From contig NZ_JACHJP010000002.1 of the NCBI RefSeq assembly GCF_014203715.1, forward strand, positions 496,001-560,000: DNA of 64,000 bases, given 5' to 3'. Each line of letters opens with the position of its first letter. Positions within the stretch are counted from its first letter, which is position 1. Position numbers and translations under genes: made by a program. Source of the DNA: Streptosporangium saharense (lineage in GTDB: Bacteria > Actinomycetota > Actinomycetes > Streptosporangiales > Streptosporangiaceae). Below are positions 1 to 9,798 of this stretch, in pieces. Under the pieces are notes generated by a model. It worked only from the letters and a program-made list of their open reading frames with translations. It was not told the DNA's origin and made no database searches.

Positions 1-62
1 ACGCGGAGCCGTACCGGAAGAAGGTCGCCACGGTGACGCGCCCGGGACAGGCCGCGCGGTGA
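1..62 (+). CDS. 3' end of an unidentified upstream gene (partial)
   Basis: The third reading frame is open from the window edge to a TGA at 60-62, giving a basic C-terminal tail of about 19 residues ending in GQAAR. The stop overlaps the GTG start of the PaaX-like gene in a GTGA junction, a layout typical of translational coupling. The fragment is too short for identification, and that it is coding is inferred mainly from the overlap. Confidence 0.4.
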   Translation, partial: AEPYRKKVATVTRPGQAAR

Positions 63-925
63 GGGACGTCGAGATCTCCACGCGCACGCTCGTGCACGGG
101 ATGGTCCGCCATGACGCGACCGTGGACGCCGGGGAGCTGTACGCGGTCGCCGCCGAGCTGGGGATGAGCGACCAGCAGGTCCGGCTGTGCGTGGGGCGGC
201 TCGTCAGGGAGGGGAGCTTCTCCCAGGAGGGCCGGGGCCGCGGGGCCGTGCTCAGGGTCACCGCGGACGCCTGGCCGTCCTTCGCCCCCGCCGTGGAGTT
301 CGTCAGGCACGCCTTCAGGCAGGACCGCGGCCTGGCCCCCTGGGACGGCACCTGGCATCTGGTGGCCTTCGCCGTACCCGAGTCCGCCAGGGCCGCGCGC
401 GACGGTCTGCGGGAGACGATCCTGCGGCTCGGCGGGGCGCCGGTGCAGGGCGGCCTCTACGTCTCGGCCAACGCCTGGGAGGACCTCGTCGAGGCCAGGG
501 CCAGGGAGCTGGGCGTCGCCGACGGCGTCACCTACGCGCTGAGCCGGGACCTGCGCGTCGGCGGCGAGCGGGACCCACGCGCGCTGGCCGCGGCGCTGTG
601 GCCGCTCGACGACGTCGCCGCGCGCCACCGCCGACTGGCCGCCGTCGCCAAGCCCCGTCTCGTACGGCTCGGCGCCCCGGAAGAGCTGTCCAGGACCGAG
701 CTGCTCACCGTCGCGATCGAGCTCGCCTCGGAGTTCACCAGGGCCATGGACCCCGACCCGCTGCTTCCCCCGGAGCTGCTTCCCAGCCCGTGGCCCGGCG
801 CCCAGGCCCGTGACCTGCTCGCCCGCTGCTGGTCACACCTGCTGCGCAGGGACGGCCCGGCCGGGCCCGCGGTGCTGTTCCGTCTCTACGCCGACGTGGT
901 CCGCGAGGTCGCCCCGCCCGTCTGA
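59..925 (+). CDS. PaaX-family transcriptional regulator
   Basis: A 288-residue protein with the PaaX layout: an N-terminal winged-helix region (about 1-70), then a central domain with the family's W-D-G-x-W motif (residues 94-98 region), then a helical C-terminal domain. PaaX proteins repress aromatic catabolic genes, classically phenylacetyl-CoA degradation, and respond to the CoA thioester. No phenylacetate genes are visible here, so the target is unknown. The GTG start overlaps the previous stop (GTGA), suggesting the two are co-translated. It is convergent with kdpE, with only 5 bp between the stop codons. Confidence 0.8.
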   Translation: MRDVEISTRTLVHGMVRHDATVDAGELYAVAAELGMSDQQVRLCVGRLVREGSFSQEGRGRGAVLRVTADAWPSFAPAVEFVRHAFRQDRGLAPWDGTWHLVAFAVPESARAARDGLRETILRLGGAPVQGGLYVSANAWEDLVEARARELGVADGVTYALSRDLRVGGERDPRALAAALWPLDDVAARHRRLAAVAKPRLVRLGAPEELSRTELLTVAIELASEFTRAMDPDPLLPPELLPSPWPGAQARDLLARCWSHLLRRDGPAGPAVLFRLYADVVREVAPPV

Positions 926-930
926 GCCGT

Positions 931-1599
931 TCACGGCTGGAAGCGGTAGCCCATGCCGGGCTCGGTGAGCAGGTGGACGGGGCGGGCCGGGTCCGGCTCC
1001 AGCTTCCTACGGATCTGAGCCATGTACTGGCGCAGGTAGTGGGTCTCCCTGATGTAGGCGGCCCCCCAGACCTCGGTCAGCAGCTGGCGCTGGCTGATGA
1101 GCTTGCCCGGGTTGCGCAGCAGGATCTCCAGCAGGTGCCACTCGGTCGGCGTCAGCCGTACGCCACCCGAGATCGTCTTGGCCGCGAGGTCGACCACGTG
1201 CGTGCCGAGCTGGACGTTGGCCAGCTCGGCCTCGTGGGCGGTTGTCCTTCTGGTGACCGCCCTGATGCGGGCCAGCAGTTCGTCGATGTTGAACGGCTTG
1301 GTGACGTAGTCGTCCGCCCCGGCGTCCAGGGCCTCGACCTTGTCCTGGTTGCCCGCCCGCCCGGACAGCACGATGATCGGCACCGTGGTCCAGCCGCGCA
1401 GCCCGTGGATGACGTCGATCCCGTCGATGTCCGGCAGCCCGAGGTCCAGGACGACGAGGTCGGGGTGCCAGTCTGCGGCCTCGCGCAGGGCCGCCCCGCC
1501 GCCGTCGGCGACCGCGACCTCGAAGTGCCTGGCCAGGAGGTTGATGCGCAGCGCGCGCAGAATCTGCGGCTCGTCGTCGACGACCAGGACGCGGGTCAT
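931..1599 (-). CDS. kdpE: KdpE, OmpR-type response regulator of potassium uptake
   Basis: A 222-residue response regulator. The receiver domain starts MTRVLVVDDEPQ and carries the phospho-acceptor Asp in VVLDLGLPDIDG and the Lys in YVTKPF; the C-terminal winged-helix domain (about 130-222) is of OmpR/PhoB type. KdpE is phosphorylated by KdpD under potassium limitation or osmotic stress and activates the kdp operon. Its ATG overlaps the kdpD stop in an ATGA junction, so translation is probably coupled. It is the last gene of the leftward kdp operon. Confidence 0.95.
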   Translation of the reverse strand: MTRVLVVDDEPQILRALRINLLARHFEVAVADGGGAALREAADWHPDLVVLDLGLPDIDGIDVIHGLRGWTTVPIIVLSGRAGNQDKVEALDAGADDYVTKPFNIDELLARIRAVTRRTTAHEAELANVQLGTHVVDLAAKTISGGVRLTPTEWHLLEILLRNPGKLISQRQLLTEVWGAAYIRETHYLRQYMAQIRRKLEPDPARPVHLLTEPGMGYRFQP

Positions 1600-4136
1600 G
1601 CCCGTTCCCCGGAGGCGATGGGCAGCGTCAGGATCATGGTGAGGCCTCCCCCTGGTGTCTCCTCCGGCGTGAGCGTGCCGCCCATCGCCTCGGCCAGCCC
1701 CCTGGAGAGCGCGAGTCCGAGACCGACGCCGGTGTGGTTGTCGCGGTCGCCGAGGCGCTGGAAGGGCATGAAGATCCGGTCGTGCGCCTGGCTCGGCACA
1801 CCCGGTCCCCGGTCGATGACGCGGACCTCGACGCTGTCGCCGTAGGAGCTGGCGGTGACGAGGACCCTGCGGTCTGCGGGGGTGTAGCGGACGGCGTTGG
1901 ACATCACGTTGACCAGGATCCGCTCGACGAGGGCCGGGTCGGCGACGACCTCCGGCAGGTCGGGCGGGATGTCGCCCTCGACGCGGTCGCTGAGCGGCCC
2001 GAGGTCGTCGATGGAGCGCGGGACGATCTCCCCGACCGCGACCGGTTCGAGGGCCAGGCCGAGCACCCCCGCCTGCAGGCGGCTCATGTCGAGCAGGTTG
2101 GCGACCAGCCGGTCGAGCTTGGCCAGCGACTCCTCCGCGGTGGCCAGCAGCTCCCGCCGGTCCGTCTCGCTCCAGTCGATCTCGGTGTTGAGCAGGCTGT
2201 CCACCGCGATCCTGGCCGAGGCGAGCGGGGTGCGCAGGTCGTGGCTGACGGCGGCGAGCAGCGCGGTGCGCATCCTGTCGGCCTCGGCCAGCGGCCCCGC
2301 CAGGTCCGCCTCGCGCCGTAGCCGTTCCTGGCGCAGGGCGACCGCGGCCTCTGCGGCGAAGGCTTCGAGGACCCTGCGGTCGGCCGCGTCGAGCAGCCTT
2401 CCCCGGGCGGCGAGCACCAGGTCGCGGTCGATCACCACGTCGGTGTCCGCGGCGCCGGGGGTGGCGCAGGGCGGGCCGCCCGAGGTGGCCGCGATCCGCC
2501 ACGCCCCGGGCTCGGAGCGGTCGTCGGGGGCGGGTTCGCCGGTGCGTTCGAGCAGCGTGACGGAGGCGAGCCCGAAGGTCTCGCGCAGCCGCGCCAGCAG
2601 GGACGCCAGCGCCGCCTCCCCCCTGAGCACGTGTCCGGCCAGGGTGGAGAGCACCTCGGCGTCCGCGCTCGCCCTGGCCGCCTCCCTGGTCCGTCTCGCG
2701 GCCAGGTCGACGACCGCGCTCACCATGACGGCGACCAGCACGTAGGCGCTGAGCGCGAAGAGGTTCTCCGGGTCGGCGATGGTGAAGCGGTCGACGGGCG
2801 GGGTGAAGTAGTAGTTGAGCAGCATGAACCCGGCGACGGCCGCGGTGACCGCGGGCCACATGCCCCCGGCGAGGGCGACGCAGACCACCATGAGCAGGAA
2901 CACCAGGATCGCGCTCGACAGCTTCAGGTCGTCCCTGAGCGGGGCGAGCAGCGCGGTGATCGCCGGGATGCCCAGCAGCGCCATGGCCCAGCCCGCGATT
3001 CTGCGCCGCCGGGTGAGCGCCGCCCTCGGCCGGTCGCGTCCCGCTCCCCTGCCCACCTCGCCGTGGGTGATCATGTGGACGTCGATGGAGCCGGACAGCG
3101 CGGTGGTCGTGACCCCGACCCCCCGGGAGAACAGCTGGGCGAAGCGTCCCCTGCGGGAGGCGCCGAGCACGAGCTGGGTGGCGTTGACCCCGCCCGCGAA
3201 GTCGAGCAGCGCGCGGGGGACGCTGTCGCCGACCACCTGGTGGTAGGTGCCGCCCAGGCTCTCGACGAGGGCGCGCTGACGGGCCAGGTGCGCCGGGTCG
3301 GTGCCGTCGAGCCCGTCGGAGCGGGTGACGTGGACGGCCAGCAGGTCTGCGCCCTTGGTCCTGGCCGCGATCCTGGCGGCCCGCCGTACCAGCGTGTCGC
3401 CCTCCGGGCCGCCGGTCAGCGCGACCACGACGCGCTCGCGCGCCTCCCAGGTCCCGGCGATGCCGTGTTCGGCGCGGTAGCGGTCGAGCTGGTCGTCCAC
3501 CTTGCCCGCGACCCACAGCAGCGCCAGCTCCCGCAGCGCGGTGAGGTTGCCGACCCTGAAGTAGTTCGACAGCGCCGCGTCCACCTTCTCCGGCAGGTAG
3601 ACGTTGCCGTGCGCCATCCTGCGGCGCAGCGCGTCCGGCGCCATGTCCACCAGTTGCACGGCGTCGGCCTGCCGTACCACCTCGTCGGGGACCGTCTCGC
3701 GCTGCGGGACGCCGGTGATCTCCTGGACGACGTCGTTGAGCGACTCCAGGTGCTGGACGTTGACTGTGGAGATGACGTCGATCCCGGCCTCCAGGATCTC
3801 CTCGACGTCCTGCCAGCGCTTGGCGTTGCGTGAGCCGGGCACGTTGGTGTGGGCCAGCTCGTCGATGAGCGCCAGTTTCGGCTTGCGGGCGATGACGGCG
3901 TCCACGTCGAGCTCTGTGAAGCTCGCCCCCCGGTGGACCAGGGTCCTGCGGGGGACGACCTCCAGGCCTTCGAGGAGCGCGGCGGTGCGGGGCCGGTCGT
4001 GGGTCTCGACGAGCCCGACGACCACGTCCGTGCCACGGGCCAGGCGCCGGTGCCCCTCGTCGAGCATCGCGTAGGTCTTGCCGACGCCGGGGGCGGCGCC
4101 CAGGTAGATCCGCAGTTGCCCGCGTGCCCCGCTCAT
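1596..4136 (-). CDS. kdpD: KdpD, sensor histidine kinase for potassium
   Basis: An 846-residue protein with the full KdpD architecture. The N-terminal KdpD domain has a Walker-like loop (LGAAPGVGKTYAML), followed by a universal-stress-protein-like domain, four membrane segments in the middle, a GAF-like region, a phosphoacceptor helix with SHDLRTPLA, and a HATPase domain with N, G1 (DRGPGVP) and G2 (GVGLGLAL) boxes. I chose the ATG at 4136 because GGAGG lies about 10 nt upstream; the frame stays open further but without a better start. It senses low potassium or turgor and phosphorylates KdpE. Confidence 0.95.
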   Translation of the reverse strand: MSGARGQLRIYLGAAPGVGKTYAMLDEGHRRLARGTDVVVGLVETHDRPRTAALLEGLEVVPRRTLVHRGASFTELDVDAVIARKPKLALIDELAHTNVPGSRNAKRWQDVEEILEAGIDVISTVNVQHLESLNDVVQEITGVPQRETVPDEVVRQADAVQLVDMAPDALRRRMAHGNVYLPEKVDAALSNYFRVGNLTALRELALLWVAGKVDDQLDRYRAEHGIAGTWEARERVVVALTGGPEGDTLVRRAARIAARTKGADLLAVHVTRSDGLDGTDPAHLARQRALVESLGGTYHQVVGDSVPRALLDFAGGVNATQLVLGASRRGRFAQLFSRGVGVTTTALSGSIDVHMITHGEVGRGAGRDRPRAALTRRRRIAGWAMALLGIPAITALLAPLRDDLKLSSAILVFLLMVVCVALAGGMWPAVTAAVAGFMLLNYYFTPPVDRFTIADPENLFALSAYVLVAVMVSAVVDLAARRTREAARASADAEVLSTLAGHVLRGEAALASLLARLRETFGLASVTLLERTGEPAPDDRSEPGAWRIAATSGGPPCATPGAADTDVVIDRDLVLAARGRLLDAADRRVLEAFAAEAAVALRQERLRREADLAGPLAEADRMRTALLAAVSHDLRTPLASARIAVDSLLNTEIDWSETDRRELLATAEESLAKLDRLVANLLDMSRLQAGVLGLALEPVAVGEIVPRSIDDLGPLSDRVEGDIPPDLPEVVADPALVERILVNVMSNAVRYTPADRRVLVTASSYGDSVEVRVIDRGPGVPSQAHDRIFMPFQRLGDRDNHTGVGLGLALSRGLAEAMGGTLTPEETPGGGLTMILTLPIASGERA

Positions 4137-4161
4137 CGCCCACTCACCTCCTCTCCTCCGA

Positions 4162-5019
4162 TCATCCCCTGTCGAGGGCGAGGTTGAGTTCCAGGACGTC
4201 GACCACCGGTTCACCCATGAACCCCAGGGCGCGGCCCGTCGTGTGCTCCCCGATCAGCTCCCTGACCCGCGCCACGCCGAGGCCGCGTTCCCTGGCGACA
4301 CGGGGGGCCTGCAGTTCGGCGTAGGCGACGGAGATGTGCGGGTCGAGGCCGGAGCCGCTCGCGGTGACGGCGTCGGCGGGCACGACCGCGACCGCCGTGC
4401 CACGGACCGGAACCGTACGCCCGGCGGACAGGTCCTCGCCCGGCCTGGCGCACTCGACGGCGACGCCCCGGTAGGTGGCCAGGAACGGCCTGGCGGGGCA
4501 GGCCTGGTTGGCGCTGACCACCCGCTCGGGGGTGCCGGTCACCGGAAAGACCTTCAGCACCGCGCCCACCCCGTCCACCGTGCAGTACGGCCTGCCGCCA
4601 CCGACGCCCTCAAGCTGTCCCACGGCCTTCGAGCGGGCGCAGACCCGGGTCAGCAGGGACTGCCTGCCGGTGTCGGGACGGGCGCCGGAACGGGGCAGGA
4701 CGTCCAGAACATCCTCCGGGCCCAGGTTGCTCGCGCCGCTGGCCAGCGGGTCGTAGCCGTCACCCGCCGCCGAGGGACGGCTCTGGAAGTACTTGCCGGC
4801 CGGGGCCCCGTCCCTGCCGGTGAAGCTCTGGCCGATCAGCTCGCTGCCGACCTCGTGGCCGTCCCTGAACAGGGGGGAGCCGTTGGCCTGGTGGTTGAGG
4901 AGGACCTGGGCGATGCCGGTGACGGCCAGGGGGTAGACGACCCCCAGCACCAGGGTCAGGACGAGCAGCGCGCGCAGCGCCGCGAGATGCCGGCGAACCC
5001 AGCCGGGCAGGCGTTCCAT
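4162..5019 (-). CDS. kdpC: KdpC, potassium-transporting ATPase subunit C, with an insert
   Basis: KdpC is the single-span subunit that stabilises the KdpFABC pump and helps nucleotide binding. The N-terminal membrane anchor (about 15-40) and the family motifs GKYFQSRPSAAG, SGASNLGP and DAVTASGSGLDPHIS are present. At 285 residues it is much longer than the usual 190 or so: an extra segment of roughly 85-100 residues sits between the SNLGP and DAVTASGSG motifs and holds four cysteines (C127, C146, C174, C190). Its ATG directly follows the kdpB TAA (TAAATG on the minus strand). Confidence 0.93.
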   Translation of the reverse strand: MERLPGWVRRHLAALRALLVLTLVLGVVYPLAVTGIAQVLLNHQANGSPLFRDGHEVGSELIGQSFTGRDGAPAGKYFQSRPSAAGDGYDPLASGASNLGPEDVLDVLPRSGARPDTGRQSLLTRVCARSKAVGQLEGVGGGRPYCTVDGVGAVLKVFPVTGTPERVVSANQACPARPFLATYRGVAVECARPGEDLSAGRTVPVRGTAVAVVPADAVTASGSGLDPHISVAYAELQAPRVARERGLGVARVRELIGEHTTGRALGFMGEPVVDVLELNLALDRG

Positions 5020-7143
5020 TTAAGACATCCCCGGAAGGAACTGAAGGAGCAGGTCGATGAGTTTGATGCCGAGGAACGGCGCGACGACGCCGCCCAGGCC
5101 GTAGACGTACAGGTTGCGGCTGAGCAGCCTGGAGGCGCTGGCAGGCCGGTAGCGCACCCCGCGCAGGGCCAGCGGGATGAGCGCGACGATGACGATCGCG
5201 TTGAACACCACCGCCGACAGGATCGCCGACTGCGGGCTGGCCAGCCGCATCACGTTGAGGGCGTCCAGGCCGGGATAGACGGCGGCGAACATCGCCGGGA
5301 TGATCGCGAAGTACTTGGCGACGTCGTTGGCGATGGAGAAGGTCGTCAGCGCGCCCCGGGTGATGAGCAGTTGTTTGCCGATCTCCACGATCTCGATGAG
5401 CTTGGTGGGGTTGGAGTCGAGATCGACCATGTTCCCGGCCTCCTTGGCGGCCGAGGTGCCGGTGTTCATGGCCACCCCGACGTCGGCCTGGGCCAGGGCG
5501 GGGGCGTCGTTGGTGCCGTCGCCGGTCATCGCGACCAGCCGTCCGCCCTGCTGCTCCTTCCTGATCAGCGCGAGCTTGTCCTCGGGGGTGGCCTCGGCCA
5601 GGAAGTCGTCGACCCCGGCCTCGTCGGCGATGGCCCTGGCGGTCAGCGGGTTGTCCCCGGTGATCATGACGGTGCGGATGCCCATCCTGCGCATCTCGTC
5701 GAACCGTTCGCGCATGCCCTGCTTGACGACGTCCTTGAGGTGGATCACGCCGAGCACCCTGGCGGTGCCGTCGGTGACCTCGCCGACGACGAGCGGGGTG
5801 CCGCCCGTGGCGGAGACGGCGTCCACGATCGCGCCGACCTCGCCGGTCGGGTGGCCGCCGTGGTCGCGCACCCACTTCATCACCGCGGTCGCCGCGCCCT
5901 TGCGGACCTGGCGGCCGTCCACCCCGACCCCGGACATGCGGGTCTGGGCGGTGAAGGGCACCCACTCGGCGTGGGCCAGTTCCCCGGGGGCGCGTTCCCG
6001 CAGGCCGTGGGCCTGTTTGGCGAACACGACGATGGAGCGGCCCTCCGGGGTCTCGTCGGCGAGGCTGGAGAGCTGGGCCGCCTCCGCCAGTTCCTCCGGC
6101 GTGACGCCGGGCGCGGGGAGGAACTCGGCGGCCTGCCGGTTGCCGAGCGTGATGGTGCCGGTCTTGTCCAGCAGCAGCGTGGACACGTCCCCGGCGGCCT
6201 CGACCGCGCGGCCGCTCATGGCGAGCACGTTGCGCTGCACCAGCCGGTCCATGCCCGCGATGCCGATCGCCGACAGCAGCGCGCCGATGGTGGTCGGGAT
6301 GAGGCAGACCAGCAGGGCGGCGAGCACGATCCCGCTGACGCCGTCGGCGGTCAGCGCGGGTGAGTCGGGGACGCCGGGGTTGACGGCCCTGGAGTAGATG
6401 GCCAGCGGCTGCATGGTGACGGTCGCGGTCAGGAAGATGATCGTCAGGGCGGCCAGCAGGATGTTGAGCGCGATCTCGTTGGGCGTCTTCTGCCGGTCGG
6501 CGCCCTCGACGAGGCCGATCATCCGGTCGATGAAGCTTTCTCCTGGCCGCTGGGTGATCTGGACGACGATCCGGTCGGACAGCACCTTCGTGCCGCCGGT
6601 GACGGCCGAGCGGTCACCGCCGGACTCGCGGATGACGGGCGCGGACTCGCCGGTTATGGCCGACTCGTCCACGCTGGCGATGCCCTCGACCACGTCGCCG
6701 TCGCCGGGGATCGTCTCCCCCGCCTCGACGAGCACGAGGTCGCCCTGCCGCAGTTCGGACGCGCCGACCCGGTCGTGGGAGACCTCCGTCGCGCCGGGCC
6801 GCCAGTCCTTGAGCCTGCGGGCGACGGTGTCGCGCTTGGCGGCGCGCAGCGTCGCGGCCTGGGCCTTGCCGCGTCCCTCGGCGACGGCCTCGGCGAGGTT
6901 GGCGAAGAGCACGGTCAGCCAGAGCCAGACCACGACGGCCCAGGCGAAGAAGGAGGGATCGACGAGCGCGAGGACGGTGGTGAAGACCGCGCCGACCTCG
7001 ACGACGAACATGACCGGGTTGCGCCACAGCGTGACGGGGTTGAGCTTGGTGAACGCGCCGGGCAGGGAGGTGACCAGTTGCTTGGGGTCGAGCAGGCCGC
7101 CGCCGACCCGGCCGGTGGGAGCGTGGAGTGTTGGGGTGGACAC
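5020..7143 (-). CDS. kdpB: KdpB, P-type ATPase subunit of the Kdp pump
   Basis: A 707-residue P-type ATPase. It shows the phosphorylation motif [10 protein letters not shown], the A-domain TGES motif, the hinge motif [19 protein letters not shown] and several membrane segments. It hydrolyses ATP to drive potassium import through KdpA. The frame extends upstream, but the GTG at 7143 gives the normal N terminus and lies 2 bp after the kdpA stop, so I use it. The gene is tightly packed between kdpA and kdpC. Confidence 0.96.
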   Translation of the reverse strand: MSTPTLHAPTGRVGGGLLDPKQLVTSLPGAFTKLNPVTLWRNPVMFVVEVGAVFTTVLALVDPSFFAWAVVVWLWLTVLFANLAEAVAEGRGKAQAATLRAAKRDTVARRLKDWRPGATEVSHDRVGASELRQGDLVLVEAGETIPGDGDVVEGIASVDESAITGESAPVIRESGGDRSAVTGGTKVLSDRIVVQITQRPGESFIDRMIGLVEGADRQKTPNEIALNILLAALTIIFLTATVTMQPLAIYSRAVNPGVPDSPALTADGVSGIVLAALLVCLIPTTIGALLSAIGIAGMDRLVQRNVLAMSGRAVEAAGDVSTLLLDKTGTITLGNRQAAEFLPAPGVTPEELAEAAQLSSLADETPEGRSIVVFAKQAHGLRERAPGELAHAEWVPFTAQTRMSGVGVDGRQVRKGAATAVMKWVRDHGGHPTGEVGAIVDAVSATGGTPLVVGEVTDGTARVLGVIHLKDVVKQGMRERFDEMRRMGIRTVMITGDNPLTARAIADEAGVDDFLAEATPEDKLALIRKEQQGGRLVAMTGDGTNDAPALAQADVGVAMNTGTSAAKEAGNMVDLDSNPTKLIEIVEIGKQLLITRGALTTFSIANDVAKYFAIIPAMFAAVYPGLDALNVMRLASPQSAILSAVVFNAIVIVALIPLALRGVRYRPASASRLLSRNLYVYGLGGVVAPFLGIKLIDLLLQFLPGMS

Positions 7144-7145
7144 CT

Positions 7146-8807
7146 CTACCGGATTCCTTCCGCGAGCGGGCCGAGTGCGAGGGCGGGCAGGAAGGTCAGC
7201 GCGACCAGGATGACCGTGACGCCGACGACCATGCCGACGAACTGCGGCCGGTGGGTCGGCAGCGTGCCCGCCGAGACCGGGACCGGGTCCTGCCGGGCCA
7301 GGGAGCCCGCCAGGGCGAGCACGAACACGATCGGCAGGAAGCGGCCGAAGGCCATGCACAGCCCGAGGGCGACGTCGTACCACGGGGTGCCCGCGGACAG
7401 GCCGCCGAAGGCGGAGCCGTTGTTGTTGGAAGCGCTGGTGAAGGCGTAGAGCACCTCGGACAGGCCGTGCGGGCCACCGTTGAGCATGCTCGCGCGCTGT
7501 TCCGGCGAGCCCATCGCCAGCGCCGTGCCCACCAGCACGAGGACCGGGGTGACCAGGAAGTACAGCGAGGCGAGTTTGATCTCGCGGGCGCCGATCCGCT
7601 TGCCGAGGTACTCGGGGGTGCGCCCGACCATCAGCCCGGCGACGAACACCGTGATCACCGCCAGCACCAGCATGCCGTACAGGCCGGAGCCGACGCCGCC
7701 CGGCGCGACCTCGCCCAGCATCATGTTGAACATCGTGACCATGCCGCCGAGCGCGGTGTAGGAGTCGTGGAAGGAGTTGACGGCGCCGGTCGAGGTCAGC
7801 GTGGTGGCCGCGGCGAAGGTCGCGGAGTTCGCGACGCCGAAGCGCGCCTCCTTGCCCTCCATGGCGGCGCCGGCCGCCTGCGGGACGGTGCCGCCGTGGG
7901 CCAGTTCGAGGCCGGTCAGCACCGCGACGCTGACGACGGCGATCGTCGCCATGATCGCGACGATCGCGTACCCCTGCCGCCTGTCGCCGACCATCCGGCC
8001 GAAGGTGCGCGGCAGCGCGAACGGGATCAGCAGGATCGCGAGGATCTCCACCCAGTTCGTCCAGCCGGTGGCGTTCTCGAACGGGTGGGCGGAGTTGGCG
8101 TTGTAGAAGCCGCCGCCGTTGGTGCCGAGTTCCTTGATGATCTCCTGGCTGGCCACCGGGCCCCCGGTGATCGCCTGGGTGCCACCGGTCAGGGTGGTCA
8201 CCTCGTGCGGGGCGGCGAGGTTCTGCACGAGGCCGCCCGCGACCAGGACGAGTGCCCCGGCGAAGGCGATCGGCAGCAGGATGCGGATCGAGCCGCGCAC
8301 CAGGTCGACCCAGAAGTTGCCCAGTTCCTCCTTCCCACGGTGGGCGAGGCCGCGCACCAGGGCGATCGCGACGGCCATGCCGACCGCGGCGGAGACGAAG
8401 TTCTGCACCGCGAGCCCGGCCATCTGCACCAGGTGTCCCATGGTGGACTCGCCGGAGTAGGCCTGCCAGTTGGTGTTGGTGACGAAGCTGACCGCGGTGT
8501 TCCAGGCGACGTGGCCGGGGACCGGGGGCATGCCCAGGCTCAGCAGCAGCCGGTCCTGCAGGCGTTGCATGCCGTACAGCAGGAGCACGGAGACGGCGGA
8601 GAAGGCGAGCACGGCGCGGGCGTAGGCGCTCCAGCGCTGCCCGGCCTCGGGGCGCACCCCGGCCAGGCGGTAGATCAGCCGTTCGACGGCGAGGTGCCGT
8701 TGGCCGGTGTAGACGCGGTACATGTGGTCACCGAGGGGGCGGTGGACCACCGCGAGGGTGACGATCAGGGAGGCGATGAACACGATCCCCGACAGGGCCG
8801 GTGACAT
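7146..8807 (-). CDS. kdpA: KdpA, potassium-binding and translocating subunit
   Basis: A 553-residue integral membrane protein of about ten helices with the KdpA-specific selectivity-filter-like segments (for example [10 protein letters not shown] and [20 protein letters not shown]). It binds and translocates K+ in the KdpFABC complex. Its ATG overlaps the kdpF stop by one base (TGATG), as expected for a coupled operon. Confidence 0.96.
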   Translation of the reverse strand: MSPALSGIVFIASLIVTLAVVHRPLGDHMYRVYTGQRHLAVERLIYRLAGVRPEAGQRWSAYARAVLAFSAVSVLLLYGMQRLQDRLLLSLGMPPVPGHVAWNTAVSFVTNTNWQAYSGESTMGHLVQMAGLAVQNFVSAAVGMAVAIALVRGLAHRGKEELGNFWVDLVRGSIRILLPIAFAGALVLVAGGLVQNLAAPHEVTTLTGGTQAITGGPVASQEIIKELGTNGGGFYNANSAHPFENATGWTNWVEILAILLIPFALPRTFGRMVGDRRQGYAIVAIMATIAVVSVAVLTGLELAHGGTVPQAAGAAMEGKEARFGVANSATFAAATTLTSTGAVNSFHDSYTALGGMVTMFNMMLGEVAPGGVGSGLYGMLVLAVITVFVAGLMVGRTPEYLGKRIGAREIKLASLYFLVTPVLVLVGTALAMGSPEQRASMLNGGPHGLSEVLYAFTSASNNNGSAFGGLSAGTPWYDVALGLCMAFGRFLPIVFVLALAGSLARQDPVPVSAGTLPTHRPQFVGMVVGVTVILVALTFLPALALGPLAEGIR

Positions 8808-8896
8808 CAGAAGCGCTCCGGGAACAGCAGGGCGGCGACCATGAGGGCCGCCAGCACGACGGCCACGGCCAGGCCGATGGCGTTGACGGCGCTCAC
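8807..8896 (-). CDS. kdpF: KdpF, small single-span subunit
   Basis: A 29-residue peptide ([20 protein letters not shown] then ALLFPERF) that is almost entirely one hydrophobic helix, the expected size and shape of KdpF. KdpF stabilises the KdpABC complex in the membrane. It starts with GTG, which overlaps the stop of the preceding small ORF (GTGA), and its own TGA overlaps the kdpA start. Confidence 0.85.
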   Translation of the reverse strand: MSAVNAIGLAVAVVLAALMVAALLFPERF

Positions 8897-8976
8897 AGCC
8901 GTTCCACCGCCTTGACGGCGAGCCCGAGGACCGCGAAGACCACGATCGTCAGGGCGACGAAGATGACGTCGGCCAT
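8893..8976 (-). CDS. 27-residue membrane peptide preceding kdpF
   Basis: A very short ORF beginning [18 protein letters not shown] and ending KAVERL, one predicted membrane helix with a basic tail. A strong Shine-Dalgarno sequence (AAGGAG) lies about 7 nt before the ATG, and the stop overlaps the kdpF GTG (GTGA). It is the first gene of the kdp operon. I recall similar tiny ORFs before kdpF in other actinobacteria, but I know of no assigned function. A KdpF-like accessory role is inference. Confidence 0.65.
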   Translation of the reverse strand: MADVIFVALTIVVFAVLGLAVKAVERL

Positions 8977-9108
8977 CCTCAACTCCTTGTCGGCGTACGT
9001 TCCCGGCCGCCGAGCGGCGGCCATACGACAAGGAAATCGCGTGATTTATCGGTTTTTGCGCGCCTTGATGGGTTCCATACGCCTTCGCACTGTTTATTGA
9101 CGCGTTCC
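8977..9108 (-). promoter_or_regulatory. kdp operon upstream region
   Basis: This 132-bp gap must hold the kdp promoter. Around 9001-9025 it contains a GC-rich inverted repeat (GGCCGCCG / CGGCGGCC) just before the ribosome-binding site of the first small ORF, and farther upstream an AT-rich stretch (9040-9090). The hairpin could affect leader translation or could be the KdpE target region. I could not identify confident -35 and -10 boxes or a known riboswitch. Confidence 0.4.
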
Positions 9109-9798
9109 CTACGCGTCGGGGGCCTCCGGCTCGGCCAGGCCGACGCGGTAGGCGTAGGTGACGGCGTGGACCCGGTCGCGCAGATGGGCCTTGGCGAACA
9201 GGTTGTTGATGTGCGTCTTGACGGTGGCCTCGCCGACGAACAGCACCGCGGCGATCTCGGCGTTCGACAGCCCCCTGGCGATGAGCCGCAGCACCTCCGC
9301 CTCGCGCGGGGTCAGCCCGTCGGGCAGCGGCCCCTGTCTCTGGACGTCAGGCCGGGTACGGCCAGGCGGCCGCCTGTCCTCGACGACGGCGCTGAGCAGG
9401 CGGAGCTGCACGCCGGGGTCGAGCTGGGCGTCGCCGTTGACGACCGCCGCGACGGCCCTGGCGATCTCCTCGGCGTCGGCGCTCTTGGTGAGGAAGCCGC
9501 GCGCCCCGGCGCGCAGCGCGGCGAAGACCGACTCGTCGTCCGAGTAGGTGGTCAGCACCACGACCTGGGTCGCGGGGAAGGCCGCGCGGATCTCACGGGT
9601 CGCCTCGACCCCGTCCATCCTCGGCATCCGCAGGTCCATCAGCACGACGTCGGGACGCAGCTCGGCGACCAGCCGCAGCGCCTCCCGCCCGTCGGGGGCC
9701 GAGCCGACCACCTCGATGTCCGGCAGCAGGCCGAGCAGCAGCACCAGCCCCTCGCGGACCACGGCCTGGTCGTCCACGACCAGCACCCTGGCGTTCAC
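9109..9798 (-). CDS. NarL/LuxR-type response regulator
   Basis: A 229-residue regulator. The receiver has the VVDDQ start, the acceptor Asp in DVVLMDLRMP and the Lys in GFLTKSA; the C-terminal LuxR helix-turn-helix (about 160-220) reads LTPREAEVLRLIARGLSNAEIA. Its ATG overlaps the stop of the upstream histidine kinase, so the two are almost certainly partners. The operon also includes a membrane protein gene. The signal is unknown; the triple GGTGGAGA motif upstream of the operon (11464-11498) is a candidate binding site. Confidence 0.92.
   Translation of the reverse strand: MNARVLVVDDQAVVREGLVLLLGLLPDIEVVGSAPDGREALRLVAELRPDVVLMDLRMPRMDGVEATREIRAAFPATQVVVLTTYSDDESVFAALRAGARGFLTKSADAEEIARAVAAVVNGDAQLDPGVQLRLLSAVVEDRRPPGRTRPDVQRQGPLPDGLTPREAEVLRLIARGLSNAEIAAVLFVGEATVKTHINNLFAKAHLRDRVHAVTYAYRVGLAEPEAPDA

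Noticed and set aside
931-4143. One long minus-strand open frame of 1070 codons covering kdpD and kdpE
   Set aside because: In most of its length it is an off-frame shadow of kdpD; only the last 222 codons are real (kdpE), and the two genes are joined by an ATGA overlap.
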